64,000 nucleotides of DNA from NCBI RefSeq assembly GCF_004569505.1, contig NZ_SPPK01000001.1, positions 372,001-436,000 on the forward strand. The letters are read 5' to 3'. The stretch's first letter is position 1. Each line of letters starts with the position of its first letter. The notes beneath the pieces were generated by a model that did no database searches, was not told the DNA's origin, and saw nothing but the letters and a program-made list of their open reading frames with translations. This document shows positions 20,491-28,332 of this stretch, piece by piece. Position numbers and translations under genes: made by a program. Origin of the DNA: Dysgonomonas mossii (lineage in GTDB: Bacteria > Bacteroidota > Bacteroidia > Bacteroidales > Dysgonomonadaceae).

Positions 20491-20507
20491 GGTAACTACT
20501 ATAGAAT

Positions 20508-20536
20508 GAAAGGGTGAGAAATCACCCTTTCTTACT
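20508..20536. terminator. bidirectional terminator between GH35 and LysR genes
   Basis: GAAAGGGTGA (20508-20517) pairs with TCACCCTTTC (20522-20531) around a GAAA loop. T-rich sequence lies on the right and A-rich on the left, so it can serve both convergent genes. Confidence 0.75.
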
Positions 20537-20539
20537 TTT

Positions 20540-21436
20540 TTACTCAATAGACATTTGCGTCATAAAAATCTCCTGTAGTATATCTAGCTCTTTCTTATAG
20601 ATTGTCTTCTTGCGTTGGGCAAAATATAATATGTTCTCGAGAGGCGTATACCCTTCCCATACCAGTTGGATATTACCATCTTCTAATTCCTTTTTTGCTA
20701 AAAAGTCCGGTATAATGGCAAATCCTTCTTTGCCTGAGATACAACGTATAATAGAGCTTATATTGGGTACAATATAATTCGGTTTAAAGTCCGGCCTTTT
20801 TTTGAAATTATGTAGCCAAAAATTTCGCAAATGTTCCATATCTCCCGTTGTGCCAAACCATGTTTGTTTATTTAACCAATCTTCTGCTTTTTCAGGTTTT
20901 TGCATCACCTTATAGAATTCCGTAATATTGCTTTTCGATCCCGCTATTAATGTAATTTTTTCTTTCGAAAATGGAATATACTGTATATTAAATGATTCAT
21001 CTTTTTGGGGTGATATCACAAAATCCAGTAAACCTTTATCCAGATCATTCAACATATCCTGATATATACCGAATTTTGATATGAGGTTAAATGGAAGTTC
21101 ACTTATAAAAGGCTCCAGTACGTGTTGGAATGTTTCAAAACACATGCCAATACTAATACTTGATTTGCCTGAATCAGCATTCCTGTAAAAATGTTTTTCT
21201 GCTTCCTCCAGTTTTTTTACGGCATCCACAATTGAGTTATAGAGCATGTTGCCATGTTCGGTGGGTAGCATCTTCCGTGTTCCTCTGTCAAACAATTTAT
21301 TTCCGATATGTGCCTCTAAAGAATTCAGATGCAGACTTACTCCGGGTTGTGATATATATAACTTATTCGCTGCTGATGTGAGGGAACCGCTTTCATATAT
21401 TGCTTTAAAGGTTCGAAACCATTCAAAATTTACCAC
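20540..21436 (-). CDS. LysR-family transcriptional regulator
   Basis: The 298-residue product has the N-terminal LysR helix-turn-helix (about 1-60, FKAIYESGSLTSAANKLYISQPGVSLHLNSLE, written here as two adjoining helices) and a periplasmic-binding-protein-like effector domain (about 90-290). It is divergent from the MdaB-type reductase gene with a 109-base AT-rich spacer. That layout commonly means the regulator controls the divergent gene. The inducer is unknown; quinones or other electrophiles are a reasonable guess from the neighbour. Confidence 0.9.
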   Translation of the reverse strand: MVNFEWFRTFKAIYESGSLTSAANKLYISQPGVSLHLNSLEAHIGNKLFDRGTRKMLPTEHGNMLYNSIVDAVKKLEEAEKHFYRNADSGKSSISIGMCFETFQHVLEPFISELPFNLISKFGIYQDMLNDLDKGLLDFVISPQKDESFNIQYIPFSKEKITLIAGSKSNITEFYKVMQKPEKAEDWLNKQTWFGTTGDMEHLRNFWLHNFKKRPDFKPNYIVPNISSIIRCISGKEGFAIIPDFLAKKELEDGNIQLVWEGYTPLENILYFAQRKKTIYKKELDILQEIFMTQMSIE

Positions 21437-21506
21437 TTTATTTTGTTATTATAATTATAATACAAATATATAATTTATATTATTTTACTGATTAATAAAA
21501 AGGCTT

Positions 21507-21514
21507 TATTTTTG
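21507..21514 (+). promoter_or_regulatory. promoter of the MdaB-type gene, -7 box
   Basis: TATTTTTG is an exact -7 box located 32 bases before the ATG. The upstream spacer contains AT-only dyads (around 21448-21480) that could bind the LysR protein, although no clear T-N11-A site stands out. Confidence 0.5.
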
Positions 21515-21545
21515 TAATACTAAATATTAAAACGTAAGAATAAGC

Positions 21546-22130
21546 ATGAAGAAAATATTTGTAATAAATGGAGCTCCTAAATTTGCCCATTCGGGCGGAG
21601 AATTTAATAAGACATTGTCAGATTGGACTGTAGATTACTTTAAAGATAAAGATTATGATGTGAAATATACTGATATCAATGATGAATATAATCTATCTGA
21701 TGAAGTTGAAAAGTTTGTATGGGCAGATGTTATTGTATACCATACCCCTATTTGGTGGTTTCAGATTCCGAATGATTTTAAACGATACATTGACGAGGTC
21801 TTTACCGAAGGTCATCAAAAAGGGATTTATTTTAGCGATGGTAGGCGCTCGGCTAATCCCACCCGCAATTATGGTACGGGAGGTTCATTGCAAGGACGTA
21901 AGTATATGCTTACTACGACATGGAATGCTCCTTTAGAGGCATTTACTATCGAAGGTGAGTTTTTTAAGCAACATAGTGTTGACGAAGGTGTTATGTTCGG
22001 ATTTCATCGGATGAATGCTTTTGTTGGAATGGATCCTGTAAAGAGTTTTCACTTCTATGACGTGATGAAGAACCCCAATATAAAACAATCTCAAGAAAAT
22101 TATGTAAGACATTTGAATGATGTATTCTAA
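21546..22130 (+). CDS. NAD(P)H quinone reductase, MdaB/flavodoxin-like fold
   Basis: The 194-residue protein belongs to the MdaB/KefF-type flavoproteins that reduce quinones by two electrons, which avoids radical formation. The N-terminus (KKIFVINGAPKFAHSGGEFN) forms the flavin phosphate-binding loop. YHTPIWWFQIPNDFKRYIDE is the conserved flavin and active-site segment (about 62-82), and TTTWNAPLEAF follows (about 122). The length fits MdaB (about 190). It is divergent from a LysR gene that probably regulates it. Confidence 0.9.
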   Translation: MKKIFVINGAPKFAHSGGEFNKTLSDWTVDYFKDKDYDVKYTDINDEYNLSDEVEKFVWADVIVYHTPIWWFQIPNDFKRYIDEVFTEGHQKGIYFSDGRRSANPTRNYGTGGSLQGRKYMLTTTWNAPLEAFTIEGEFFKQHSVDEGVMFGFHRMNAFVGMDPVKSFHFYDVMKNPNIKQSQENYVRHLNDVF

Positions 22131-22173
22131 ATGTTATTTTCTGCCCTAAGATTAATTAACGGTACTTATATAG

Positions 22174-22207
22174 AAAAAGGATAGTAATTTTTTTTACTAT
22201 CCTTTTT
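22174..22207. terminator. bidirectional terminator between mdaB-like gene and the oxidoreductase operon
   Basis: AAAAAGGATAGTAA (22174-22187) pairs with TTACTATCCTTTTT (22194-22207). A-rich and T-rich flanks serve both convergent transcripts. Confidence 0.8.
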
Positions 22208-22228
22208 TATTTTCAAAGAAACGGAATC

Positions 22229-22783
22229 TTATTCAGATTTTTGAACTTCTTGTATTATTTCCATACCTTTCATTATTGCCTGCTCATTCATTGGCAGTAA
22301 ACCATGGTGACGTTCCGGTAAAGATTTTTTCAATCCTTTCATAACGTTTTCGAGTTTTACCATTGGGCTTACTTTCAATAATCCACCTAGAACAATCATA
22401 TTGAATGCTTTCGTATTTTTCATCAATATAGCTGTATCCACAGCTTCAACTTTATAGATATTGATATCCTTACGTGTTGGTGGATGTTGAAATCCGTTCG
22501 GGTCATAAATTAATATTCCTCCCGGTTTTACATGCGATTCGAATTTGTCCAATGACGGCTGATTTAAAATAATCGCAATATCAAACTCATTCACTATCGG
22601 CGAGCTGATGGGGCTGTCGCTCAATATTACAGTCACGTTAGCTGTACCTCCACGTTGCTCCGGTCCGTAAGAAGGGAACCATGAAACTTCTTTATCTTCC
22701 ATCAGACCTGAATAAGCAAGGATTTTACCCATCGATAATACACCTTGTCCTCCAAAACCTGCTATAATTATTTCTTGTGTCAT
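22229..22783 (-). CDS. 2-oxoacid:ferredoxin oxidoreductase, gamma subunit
   Basis: This is the gamma subunit of a four-subunit 2-oxoacid:ferredoxin oxidoreductase (2-oxoglutarate or branched-chain type). At 184 residues it has the usual size. The N-terminal glycine-rich motif (GFGGQGVLSMGKILAYSG) and the internal SYGPEQRGGTANVTV are typical of the domain that helps bind coenzyme A. It is the last gene of the order delta-alpha-beta-gamma, 10 bases after beta, and is followed by a shared terminator. Confidence 0.92.
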   Translation of the reverse strand: MTQEIIIAGFGGQGVLSMGKILAYSGLMEDKEVSWFPSYGPEQRGGTANVTVILSDSPISSPIVNEFDIAIILNQPSLDKFESHVKPGGILIYDPNGFQHPPTRKDINIYKVEAVDTAILMKNTKAFNMIVLGGLLKVSPMVKLENVMKGLKKSLPERHHGLLPMNEQAIMKGMEIIQEVQKSE

Positions 22784-22793
22784 GTTTCTTTGT

Positions 22794-23552
22794 TTAAATA
22801 TTTTTCAAATCGCCTAATGGATATGCAGGAAACATATTTTCTACCATCCAATCGTTAGCTGCCTGAGGAGACATTTTCCATCCTGCATTACATGTAGATA
22901 CAATTTCTACAATAGATGTTCCTTTATTCTCCATCGAGTTTTCGAACGCTTTGCGTATCATGCGTTTTGCTTTCTTTACAGAGGCTGCCGTATGAACGCT
23001 CTGACGAGTAGCCAGACAAACACCTTGTAACTGAGCTAACAAATCGAGAATCTTGAGAGGGTATCCACTCTCGTGAGTATCGCGTCCGTTAGGAGATGTT
23101 GATGTTATCATTTGGCTAAGGGTTGTTGGAGCCATTTGTCCTCCGGTCATGCCATAGATTCCGTTATTAATAAAGATTATAGCAATATTTTCACCTCTAT
23201 TTGCCGCATGTATCGTTTCACCAGTACCAATGGCAGCTAAGTCTCCGTCTCCCTGATATGTAAATACCATTTTATCGGGATTCAGTCGTTTTGCTGCTGT
23301 AGCCAGTGCCGGAGCACGTCCGTGTGCAGCTTCCTGCCAGTCGATATCCAAATAGTTGTATGCAAACACAGCACAACCAACCGGAGCTATACCGATTGTT
23401 TTATCACGCAATTCCATATCATCAATAACCTCAGCTATCAACTTATGAACTACACCATGTGAACAACCCGGGCAGTAATGCATGTCCACATCGTTCATCA
23501 ACGCAGGCTTGGCATATACTAGGTTAGCCGGATCTATAATATTTGTACTCAT
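22794..23552 (-). CDS. 2-oxoacid:ferredoxin oxidoreductase, beta subunit
   Basis: The beta subunit binds thiamine diphosphate. The 252-residue product starts with the conserved CPGCSHG motif (about 27-33). It has the cofactor motif GDGDLAAIGTGE (about 100) completed by INNGIYGMTGGQMAPTT (about 125-143). It lacks its own ferredoxin domain, which is supplied by the separate delta subunit. The substrate, 2-oxoglutarate (KorB) or branched-chain 2-oxoacids (VorA), cannot be fixed from sequence. With citrate synthase and aconitase in the same window, 2-oxoglutarate is plausible. Confidence 0.93.
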   Translation of the reverse strand: MSTNIIDPANLVYAKPALMNDVDMHYCPGCSHGVVHKLIAEVIDDMELRDKTIGIAPVGCAVFAYNYLDIDWQEAAHGRAPALATAAKRLNPDKMVFTYQGDGDLAAIGTGETIHAANRGENIAIIFINNGIYGMTGGQMAPTTLSQMITSTSPNGRDTHESGYPLKILDLLAQLQGVCLATRQSVHTAASVKKAKRMIRKAFENSMENKGTSIVEIVSTCNAGWKMSPQAANDWMVENMFPAYPLGDLKNI

Positions 23553-23640
23553 AATTGTTTAAACTTTGAATTTTAAGGTCTCAGACCTACTTACTATTCT
23601 CGCAAATGCGATAAACACTTGCCTATCTTAATATCGTTTT

Positions 23641-24723
23641 TCAACAGTCAAATTTATTCTGCAAGGCGTCTACTACTTCGCTTGGAGTAGGAACAATTCC
23701 ACCCAAACGTCCGTAATGTTCAACCTTTACTTTACCGTTTACAGCCAAACGAACATCCTCAACCATCTGTCCGGCGTTCATTTCCACTGTAAGCATTCCT
23801 TTTACCTTTGTTGAATATTTGTCAATCTCCTTCGATGGGAACGGCCACAAAGTTATTGGACGTATAAGACCCACCTTTATTCCTTGAGCACGTGCTATCT
23901 CCATTGCTTTTTGGCATATACGGGCAGCAGACCCGAAAGCAACAAGTATATAATCTGCATCTTCGCAGTTTACCTCCTGATGCAAACAAACATCTTTCTC
24001 TATCTTCTTAAACTTAGCTTGAAAACGGAGGTTATTTATCTCCATCTTATACGGATCAAGTTCCAGCGAAGTTATTACATTCGGTTTTCTATCAGCTGGT
24101 TTTCCTAGGGTAGCCCAAGGACATTGTTCGCGTATCTCTTTTTCGGTTCTTCTGCGTTTAAATTCCGGAAGTTTTACCTTTTCCATCATTTGCCCGATAA
24201 CACCATCGGTAAGTATCATAGCCGGTGTTTGATATTTGAATGCGAGATCGAATCCCAATGCAACAAAGTCCACCATTTCTTGTACCGATGCAGGAGCAAG
24301 AGTTATCAGGTTATAATCGCCATGCCCTCCTCCTTTTACAGTTTGGAAATAATCGGCTTGCGATGGCTGTATTGTACCCAATCCGGGTCCTCCACGCATA
24401 ACATTCACTAACAAACAAGGCAATTCGGCTCCGGCAAGATAAGACACCCCTTCGAGCATTAAACTCATACCCGGACTTGAAGATGAGGTCATCACGGCTT
24501 TGCCACATCCGGCTCCCCCGTAAACCATATTTATAGATGCTATTTCGCTTTCAGCCTGAAGTACAACCATACCGGTAGTATTCCACGGTGCTTCGGCCAT
24601 CAACGTTTCCATTATCTCCGATTGAGGAGTAATAGGATAGCCAAAATATCCGTCTGTCCCATATCTAATTGCAGCATGAGCTATGGCTTCATTGCCTTTC
24701 ATTAAAACTATTTCTTCTGACAT
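23641..24723 (-). CDS. 2-oxoacid:ferredoxin oxidoreductase, alpha subunit
   Basis: The 360-residue product matches the alpha subunit of 2-oxoglutarate or 2-oxoisovalerate ferredoxin oxidoreductases. The N-terminal domain has MKGNEAIAHAAI and GYPITPQSEIMETL (about 30-43), followed by the segment SSSPGMSLMLEG. The C-terminal transketolase-like domain contains VAFGSAARICQKA. It lies 63 bases after the ferredoxin gene and 88 bases before beta. No gamma domain is fused at the N-terminus, consistent with the separate gamma gene. Confidence 0.93.
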   Translation of the reverse strand: MSEEIVLMKGNEAIAHAAIRYGTDGYFGYPITPQSEIMETLMAEAPWNTTGMVVLQAESEIASINMVYGGAGCGKAVMTSSSSPGMSLMLEGVSYLAGAELPCLLVNVMRGGPGLGTIQPSQADYFQTVKGGGHGDYNLITLAPASVQEMVDFVALGFDLAFKYQTPAMILTDGVIGQMMEKVKLPEFKRRRTEKEIREQCPWATLGKPADRKPNVITSLELDPYKMEINNLRFQAKFKKIEKDVCLHQEVNCEDADYILVAFGSAARICQKAMEIARAQGIKVGLIRPITLWPFPSKEIDKYSTKVKGMLTVEMNAGQMVEDVRLAVNGKVKVEHYGRLGGIVPTPSEVVDALQNKFDC

Positions 24724-24786
24724 AATTTTTGGTTAATTAAAAAAACGAATCTACTAAGCGAAAAAGCTGTATTGATTCGTCATCAT

Positions 24787-25017
24787 TTATTCAAATTTTT
24801 TCTTGTAGACTGTGAGACATCCGTCAGGACATACATAACCACAATTGGCACAACCTATACAAGCATCTGGATTTTTCATGTAAACGTAGTGATAACCCCG
24901 GCTGTTAACTTCACGAGGTTGAAGTTCTAAAACATCACAAGGACATGAAACCACACAGAGGTCACAGCCCTTACAACGTTCTTCGTTTACAACTACTGTT
25001 CCTTTTATTTTGGCCAT
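24787..25017 (-). CDS. 2-oxoacid:ferredoxin oxidoreductase, delta (ferredoxin) subunit
   Basis: This 76-residue 2[4Fe-4S] ferredoxin-like subunit carries electrons from the thiamine site to ferredoxin. Two cluster motifs are visible: CKGCDLCVVSCPCDVL (about 17-32) and CIGCANCGYVCPDGCL (about 52-67). It is the first gene of the operon, which is ordered delta-alpha-beta-gamma. A candidate promoter lies about 66 bases upstream. Confidence 0.93.
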   Translation of the reverse strand: MAKIKGTVVVNEERCKGCDLCVVSCPCDVLELQPREVNSRGYHYVYMKNPDACIGCANCGYVCPDGCLTVYKKKFE

Positions 25018-25082
25018 TTTTTCTTTATAATAATTTTTTTAGTAATCGCTAACTATAATAAAGTTCTCATTTGATCCCCACG

Positions 25083-25090
25083 CAAAGGTA
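25083..25090 (-). promoter_or_regulatory. promoter of the 2-oxoacid oxidoreductase operon, -7 box
   Basis: TACCTTTG on the minus strand matches the -7 consensus. It would give a leader of about 60 bases before the ferredoxin-subunit start. Confidence 0.5.
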
Positions 25091-25219
25091 GAGGTTATTC
25101 TTATTATATTCCTTTTTTTTATGAATAAAGATGTTAAAAAAAAGATGTCTTAAAACATATTGAGATAGCATTTTATCATACAAGATCTGATAATCCATGT
25201 CTTTAGAGATGTTTAATCT

Positions 25220-25696
25220 TTATTTAGTGAGGCTACCGGTTGTTATGCTTACTATTTGTATTAAATCCAGCGGATTTAACTGAATTTGTAAACCTCTTTT
25301 TCCGGCACTTATGTAAATATATTCGAACACTTCATAAGATTTATCGATATAGGTCGGAAACAATTTTTTCATACCAATAGGAGAACAAGCGCCTCTTATA
25401 TATCCTGTGATATTAAGAAGCTCTTTCATCGGTATCATATCACAACTCTTATTTCCTGAGATTTTAGCAGCTGCTTTCAAATCGAGCTCTTCAGCTCCGG
25501 GTATAATACAAACAAAATAACCGGACTTATCTCCTTTCAGTACCAGTGTTTTAAAAACCTGCTCAACGGGCTCGTGTAACTGTTCGGCGACATGTATGGC
25601 ACTAAGATCGGACTCGTCGACCTGATATGGAATAAGCTTATATTCTATTTTCTCTTTATCCAAAAGCCGGACGGCGTTTGTTTTATCAATCTTCAT
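25220..25696 (-). CDS. ybaK: Cys-tRNA(Pro) deacylase, YbaK/EbsC type
   Basis: YbaK hydrolyses cysteine mischarged on tRNA-Pro. The 158-residue product is the normal length and carries the conserved Lys in VFKTLVLKGDKSGYFVCIIP (about 47-66). A second family signature follows in the GYIRGACSPIGMKKLFPTYID region (about 106-126), of which GACSPIGMKK is the core. It stands alone between the oxidoreductase operon and an alpha/beta hydrolase gene. Confidence 0.93.
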   Translation of the reverse strand: MKIDKTNAVRLLDKEKIEYKLIPYQVDESDLSAIHVAEQLHEPVEQVFKTLVLKGDKSGYFVCIIPGAEELDLKAAAKISGNKSCDMIPMKELLNITGYIRGACSPIGMKKLFPTYIDKSYEVFEYIYISAGKRGLQIQLNPLDLIQIVSITTGSLTK

Positions 25697-25822
25697 TTCT
25701 ACTTATTTTTCTGCAAATAAAACAACTAAACGCGATAGATGTTTACAAAGTATGTTTTGTACTCATATTAATTGCCCTTATTGCTTTCTCATATATTAAG
25801 TTCAGAAAGAAAAAATACAGCA

Positions 25823-27037
25823 CTAAGATTGGAGAAAAGCACTGATTTTGTCAAACGTAAATCTGAATTGCTCGTCTACTTCATCTGCGATTTTTGGTAG
25901 TGCAGGGAATGGATCTTCATGTATATATTTGTATGGATAATCCAGAATTTCGATATTGATCGGGATATCCCTGCGTGAACCTTGCAGTGTATTTATCACT
26001 TCATAGGCCGGAACAACTTCATCTTTTGCCAATGTTATAGCATAGAATTGATGGCTCATTTTCCTGAATACTTCCTCTCGGCATTCTGTCAGTACTCTAT
26101 AATTCAGCATGCTTCTGAAGTTGTTGCCTTCCGGATGTGTATGCATATAATGACGAAGCACTTCGTCGCGCTTCATGTGGCTATCCAGATGTTCTACGAC
26201 ATAGGAATAAAGACTTACATTGGCTTCACTGTCGAGTATAAATTTTGAGACGGGTGATAGCCTGTTGAATACTGCTCCTCCACAAAAAGTAGCATACTTG
26301 GAGTTAGAGAAATGCCCGTCTTTGTTACTCATCATCAGTATTTCGCCTAGGAATGTACCTATAGAATATGAAAAGAAATCGATAGAAGCATCCTTATCTA
26401 TAGCGGGATGTAGTCCTTCCTTGAAATTCTCTACAAAGTCGATTACATCATAGTAAGTTTGCAACCCCGACCAAATAAAACGTTGAGGCTTATTATGCAA
26501 ACGTGTACTGATGGCTACATTGGATAAACTGGAACAGATAACATCGGGGTGGCGCATTTTTCGTTGCTCGCTTACTCTGTACATTTCACGCGTACTACTC
26601 CAAACCGCAGGAGCACGATTCATATGAAATGCTATAGGGAACATAACTATTGATTTACCCGTTTTGTCGACTATATGCTTAGCCCACGGTAAATATTTAT
26701 ACCAGGTTTTCTCATTAAAGCCGTGAAACATGAGTATAATGCCTTTCGCTTTCGTTTCTTTTTTAGGCATTATCATGTGATATCTGAACTTGATATTCTC
26801 TAATATTTCAGCGTCTCTCTTGTTCAACATTTCCTGAATCACATCGGGTTCATAATCTTCAGGTACACTCGGTATAAATTCATAATCATCGTTATTGCCC
26901 AATCCTCCGGGAAGGATAAAACGATAATTGGAGTCGAAGGTAAAGTTACGCATTACCAAATTTTGATCTATCTCGATCTCACTATCTGTATAGTTTTCGA
27001 TCTTCTTTAGATGATTAAAAAGGTCTATGTACTTCAT
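25823..27037 (-). CDS. alpha/beta-hydrolase-fold protein (DUF6051-like)
   Basis: The 404-residue protein has no signal peptide. An alpha/beta-hydrolase core is visible: the oxyanion segment ILMFHGFNEKTWYKYLPWA (about 101-119), the probable nucleophile Ser in FFSYSIGTFLGE (a GxSxG variant with Ser for the first Gly), an acid in TLAKDEVVP, and a His in YKYIHEDPFP near the C-terminus. The family, which I recall as DUF6051 in Bacteroidales, has no known substrate. It is the last gene of the recO-mutS-like-DUF2851 unit, 7 bases after DUF2851. Confidence 0.7.
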   Translation of the reverse strand: MKYIDLFNHLKKIENYTDSEIEIDQNLVMRNFTFDSNYRFILPGGLGNNDDYEFIPSVPEDYEPDVIQEMLNKRDAEILENIKFRYHMIMPKKETKAKGIILMFHGFNEKTWYKYLPWAKHIVDKTGKSIVMFPIAFHMNRAPAVWSSTREMYRVSEQRKMRHPDVICSSLSNVAISTRLHNKPQRFIWSGLQTYYDVIDFVENFKEGLHPAIDKDASIDFFSYSIGTFLGEILMMSNKDGHFSNSKYATFCGGAVFNRLSPVSKFILDSEANVSLYSYVVEHLDSHMKRDEVLRHYMHTHPEGNNFRSMLNYRVLTECREEVFRKMSHQFYAITLAKDEVVPAYEVINTLQGSRRDIPINIEILDYPYKYIHEDPFPALPKIADEVDEQFRFTFDKISAFLQS

Positions 27038-27044
27038 TTTATTT

Positions 27045-28310
27045 TTATTTTTCTACCAGTAATTGATGTCCTATTCTACAAAACAAACATTTGCGAAGTT
27101 CGCAATATTCTCTCTTCAGTTGAATCATAGCCTGTGAGTCGGCTGCACTGTTTAATGGCATTTTCAATTTTGCAAAAAGCTTGGTTATACTATTTTGTTC
27201 AGGTTTTAGCATTTCCAAAAACTTTAGAGCCCGTTCGCAAAGGGTTTCATTGTCTATACTTTTCCCATATATAAATAATATCGGAGCTACGGTATTGATC
27301 AGTAAAATGTCGAGAGACGAATCACCTAGATATTTAGACTTGCGTTCCGATGTTACTCCAAATGCGTAATGGGTTTGCCAATACTCAGAGACATTGACAT
27401 GAAACATCAGCCGGATACGTCCGATATCATCACAAGCTGTAATTTTAGAAAATAATCCATGTGAACTATGCAACAAAGAAGCCAGTTGGGCAATTCTTAT
27501 CTGAGGAAAAGCCGTAGGCCGTGATCTCATACTTTTGAATATATATGAATCTAACGGTTTCAGATCATATTTATTTTTCAGAAACTCATATTCTTTTTTC
27601 AACAAAGAGAAGTAATCGTCTTGAACTTTCACATTATCAAGCATACCTGCCTGTCCGAATAAAAGAGCTTCTATTTGAATAATATTGTCTCCTTGTTTTT
27701 GAATGCACCTCAATGGCAGACTAAGCGCTAATCGCTCAAAAGAGTCGGAGTTGAGACCAAATCCAAAATTTCTGGTAAGCAGCACATAAAAAGCATCTTC
27801 CCACGAGTTCTGGAAACTCTTAAGCAAGCTTTCTATATGGTTTGCTTTTCTTTCGAGACGCTCTATCAGTAACGTATTCATCCACGAGTTGAGGTGGAAA
27901 GGCGGAACGTTTCCTATATAGTTGCGGCACGGAATATCCGTATTGGAATGAATCAGAAAATCATAGTTCTCTTTTATATGCTGCGGATACGTTATCTCGC
28001 ATTGGATAACAGATTGTCCCAGTTCATTAAATACTTCACAATTAGCCTTCTCTACTACATGAAGTATCACCGAATTATAGCTTTTGTTTTTATGATGGTT
28101 ATGTGCTTTCCATTGATCTGAGCTTGTATGTATTTCTATATTTCCTGCCCATAGTTCACCATCTATTTTTATTTTAGCATTAAAATAGTCGGGACCCTCA
28201 TTCGTATTTGGCAAGCCTACGTCTAAAACTTCTATCTGACGACCATCAGTCGTTTTGAGTTCTTTCTGATAGAGTTTGAATTTCCAGATGTAGTGTAAAA
28301 TGTCTTCCAT
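27045..28310 (-). CDS. DUF2851 family protein
   Basis: The 421-residue protein starts MEDILHYIWKFKLY and contains the conserved segment NEGPDYFNAKIKIDGELWAG, followed by NIEIHTSSDQWKAHNHHKN (about 40-75). These acidic and His residues suggest a metal-dependent nuclease-like core, but no activity is established that I know of. It sits in one minus-strand operon between the membrane MutS-like gene (22 bases away) and the hydrolase gene (7 bases away). The recO-containing context hints at nucleic-acid metabolism. Confidence 0.82.
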   Translation of the reverse strand: MEDILHYIWKFKLYQKELKTTDGRQIEVLDVGLPNTNEGPDYFNAKIKIDGELWAGNIEIHTSSDQWKAHNHHKNKSYNSVILHVVEKANCEVFNELGQSVIQCEITYPQHIKENYDFLIHSNTDIPCRNYIGNVPPFHLNSWMNTLLIERLERKANHIESLLKSFQNSWEDAFYVLLTRNFGFGLNSDSFERLALSLPLRCIQKQGDNIIQIEALLFGQAGMLDNVKVQDDYFSLLKKEYEFLKNKYDLKPLDSYIFKSMRSRPTAFPQIRIAQLASLLHSSHGLFSKITACDDIGRIRLMFHVNVSEYWQTHYAFGVTSERKSKYLGDSSLDILLINTVAPILFIYGKSIDNETLCERALKFLEMLKPEQNSITKLFAKLKMPLNSAADSQAMIQLKREYCELRKCLFCRIGHQLLVEK

Positions 28311-28332
28311 AAGTTAAGTGTTAGGTTATTGA

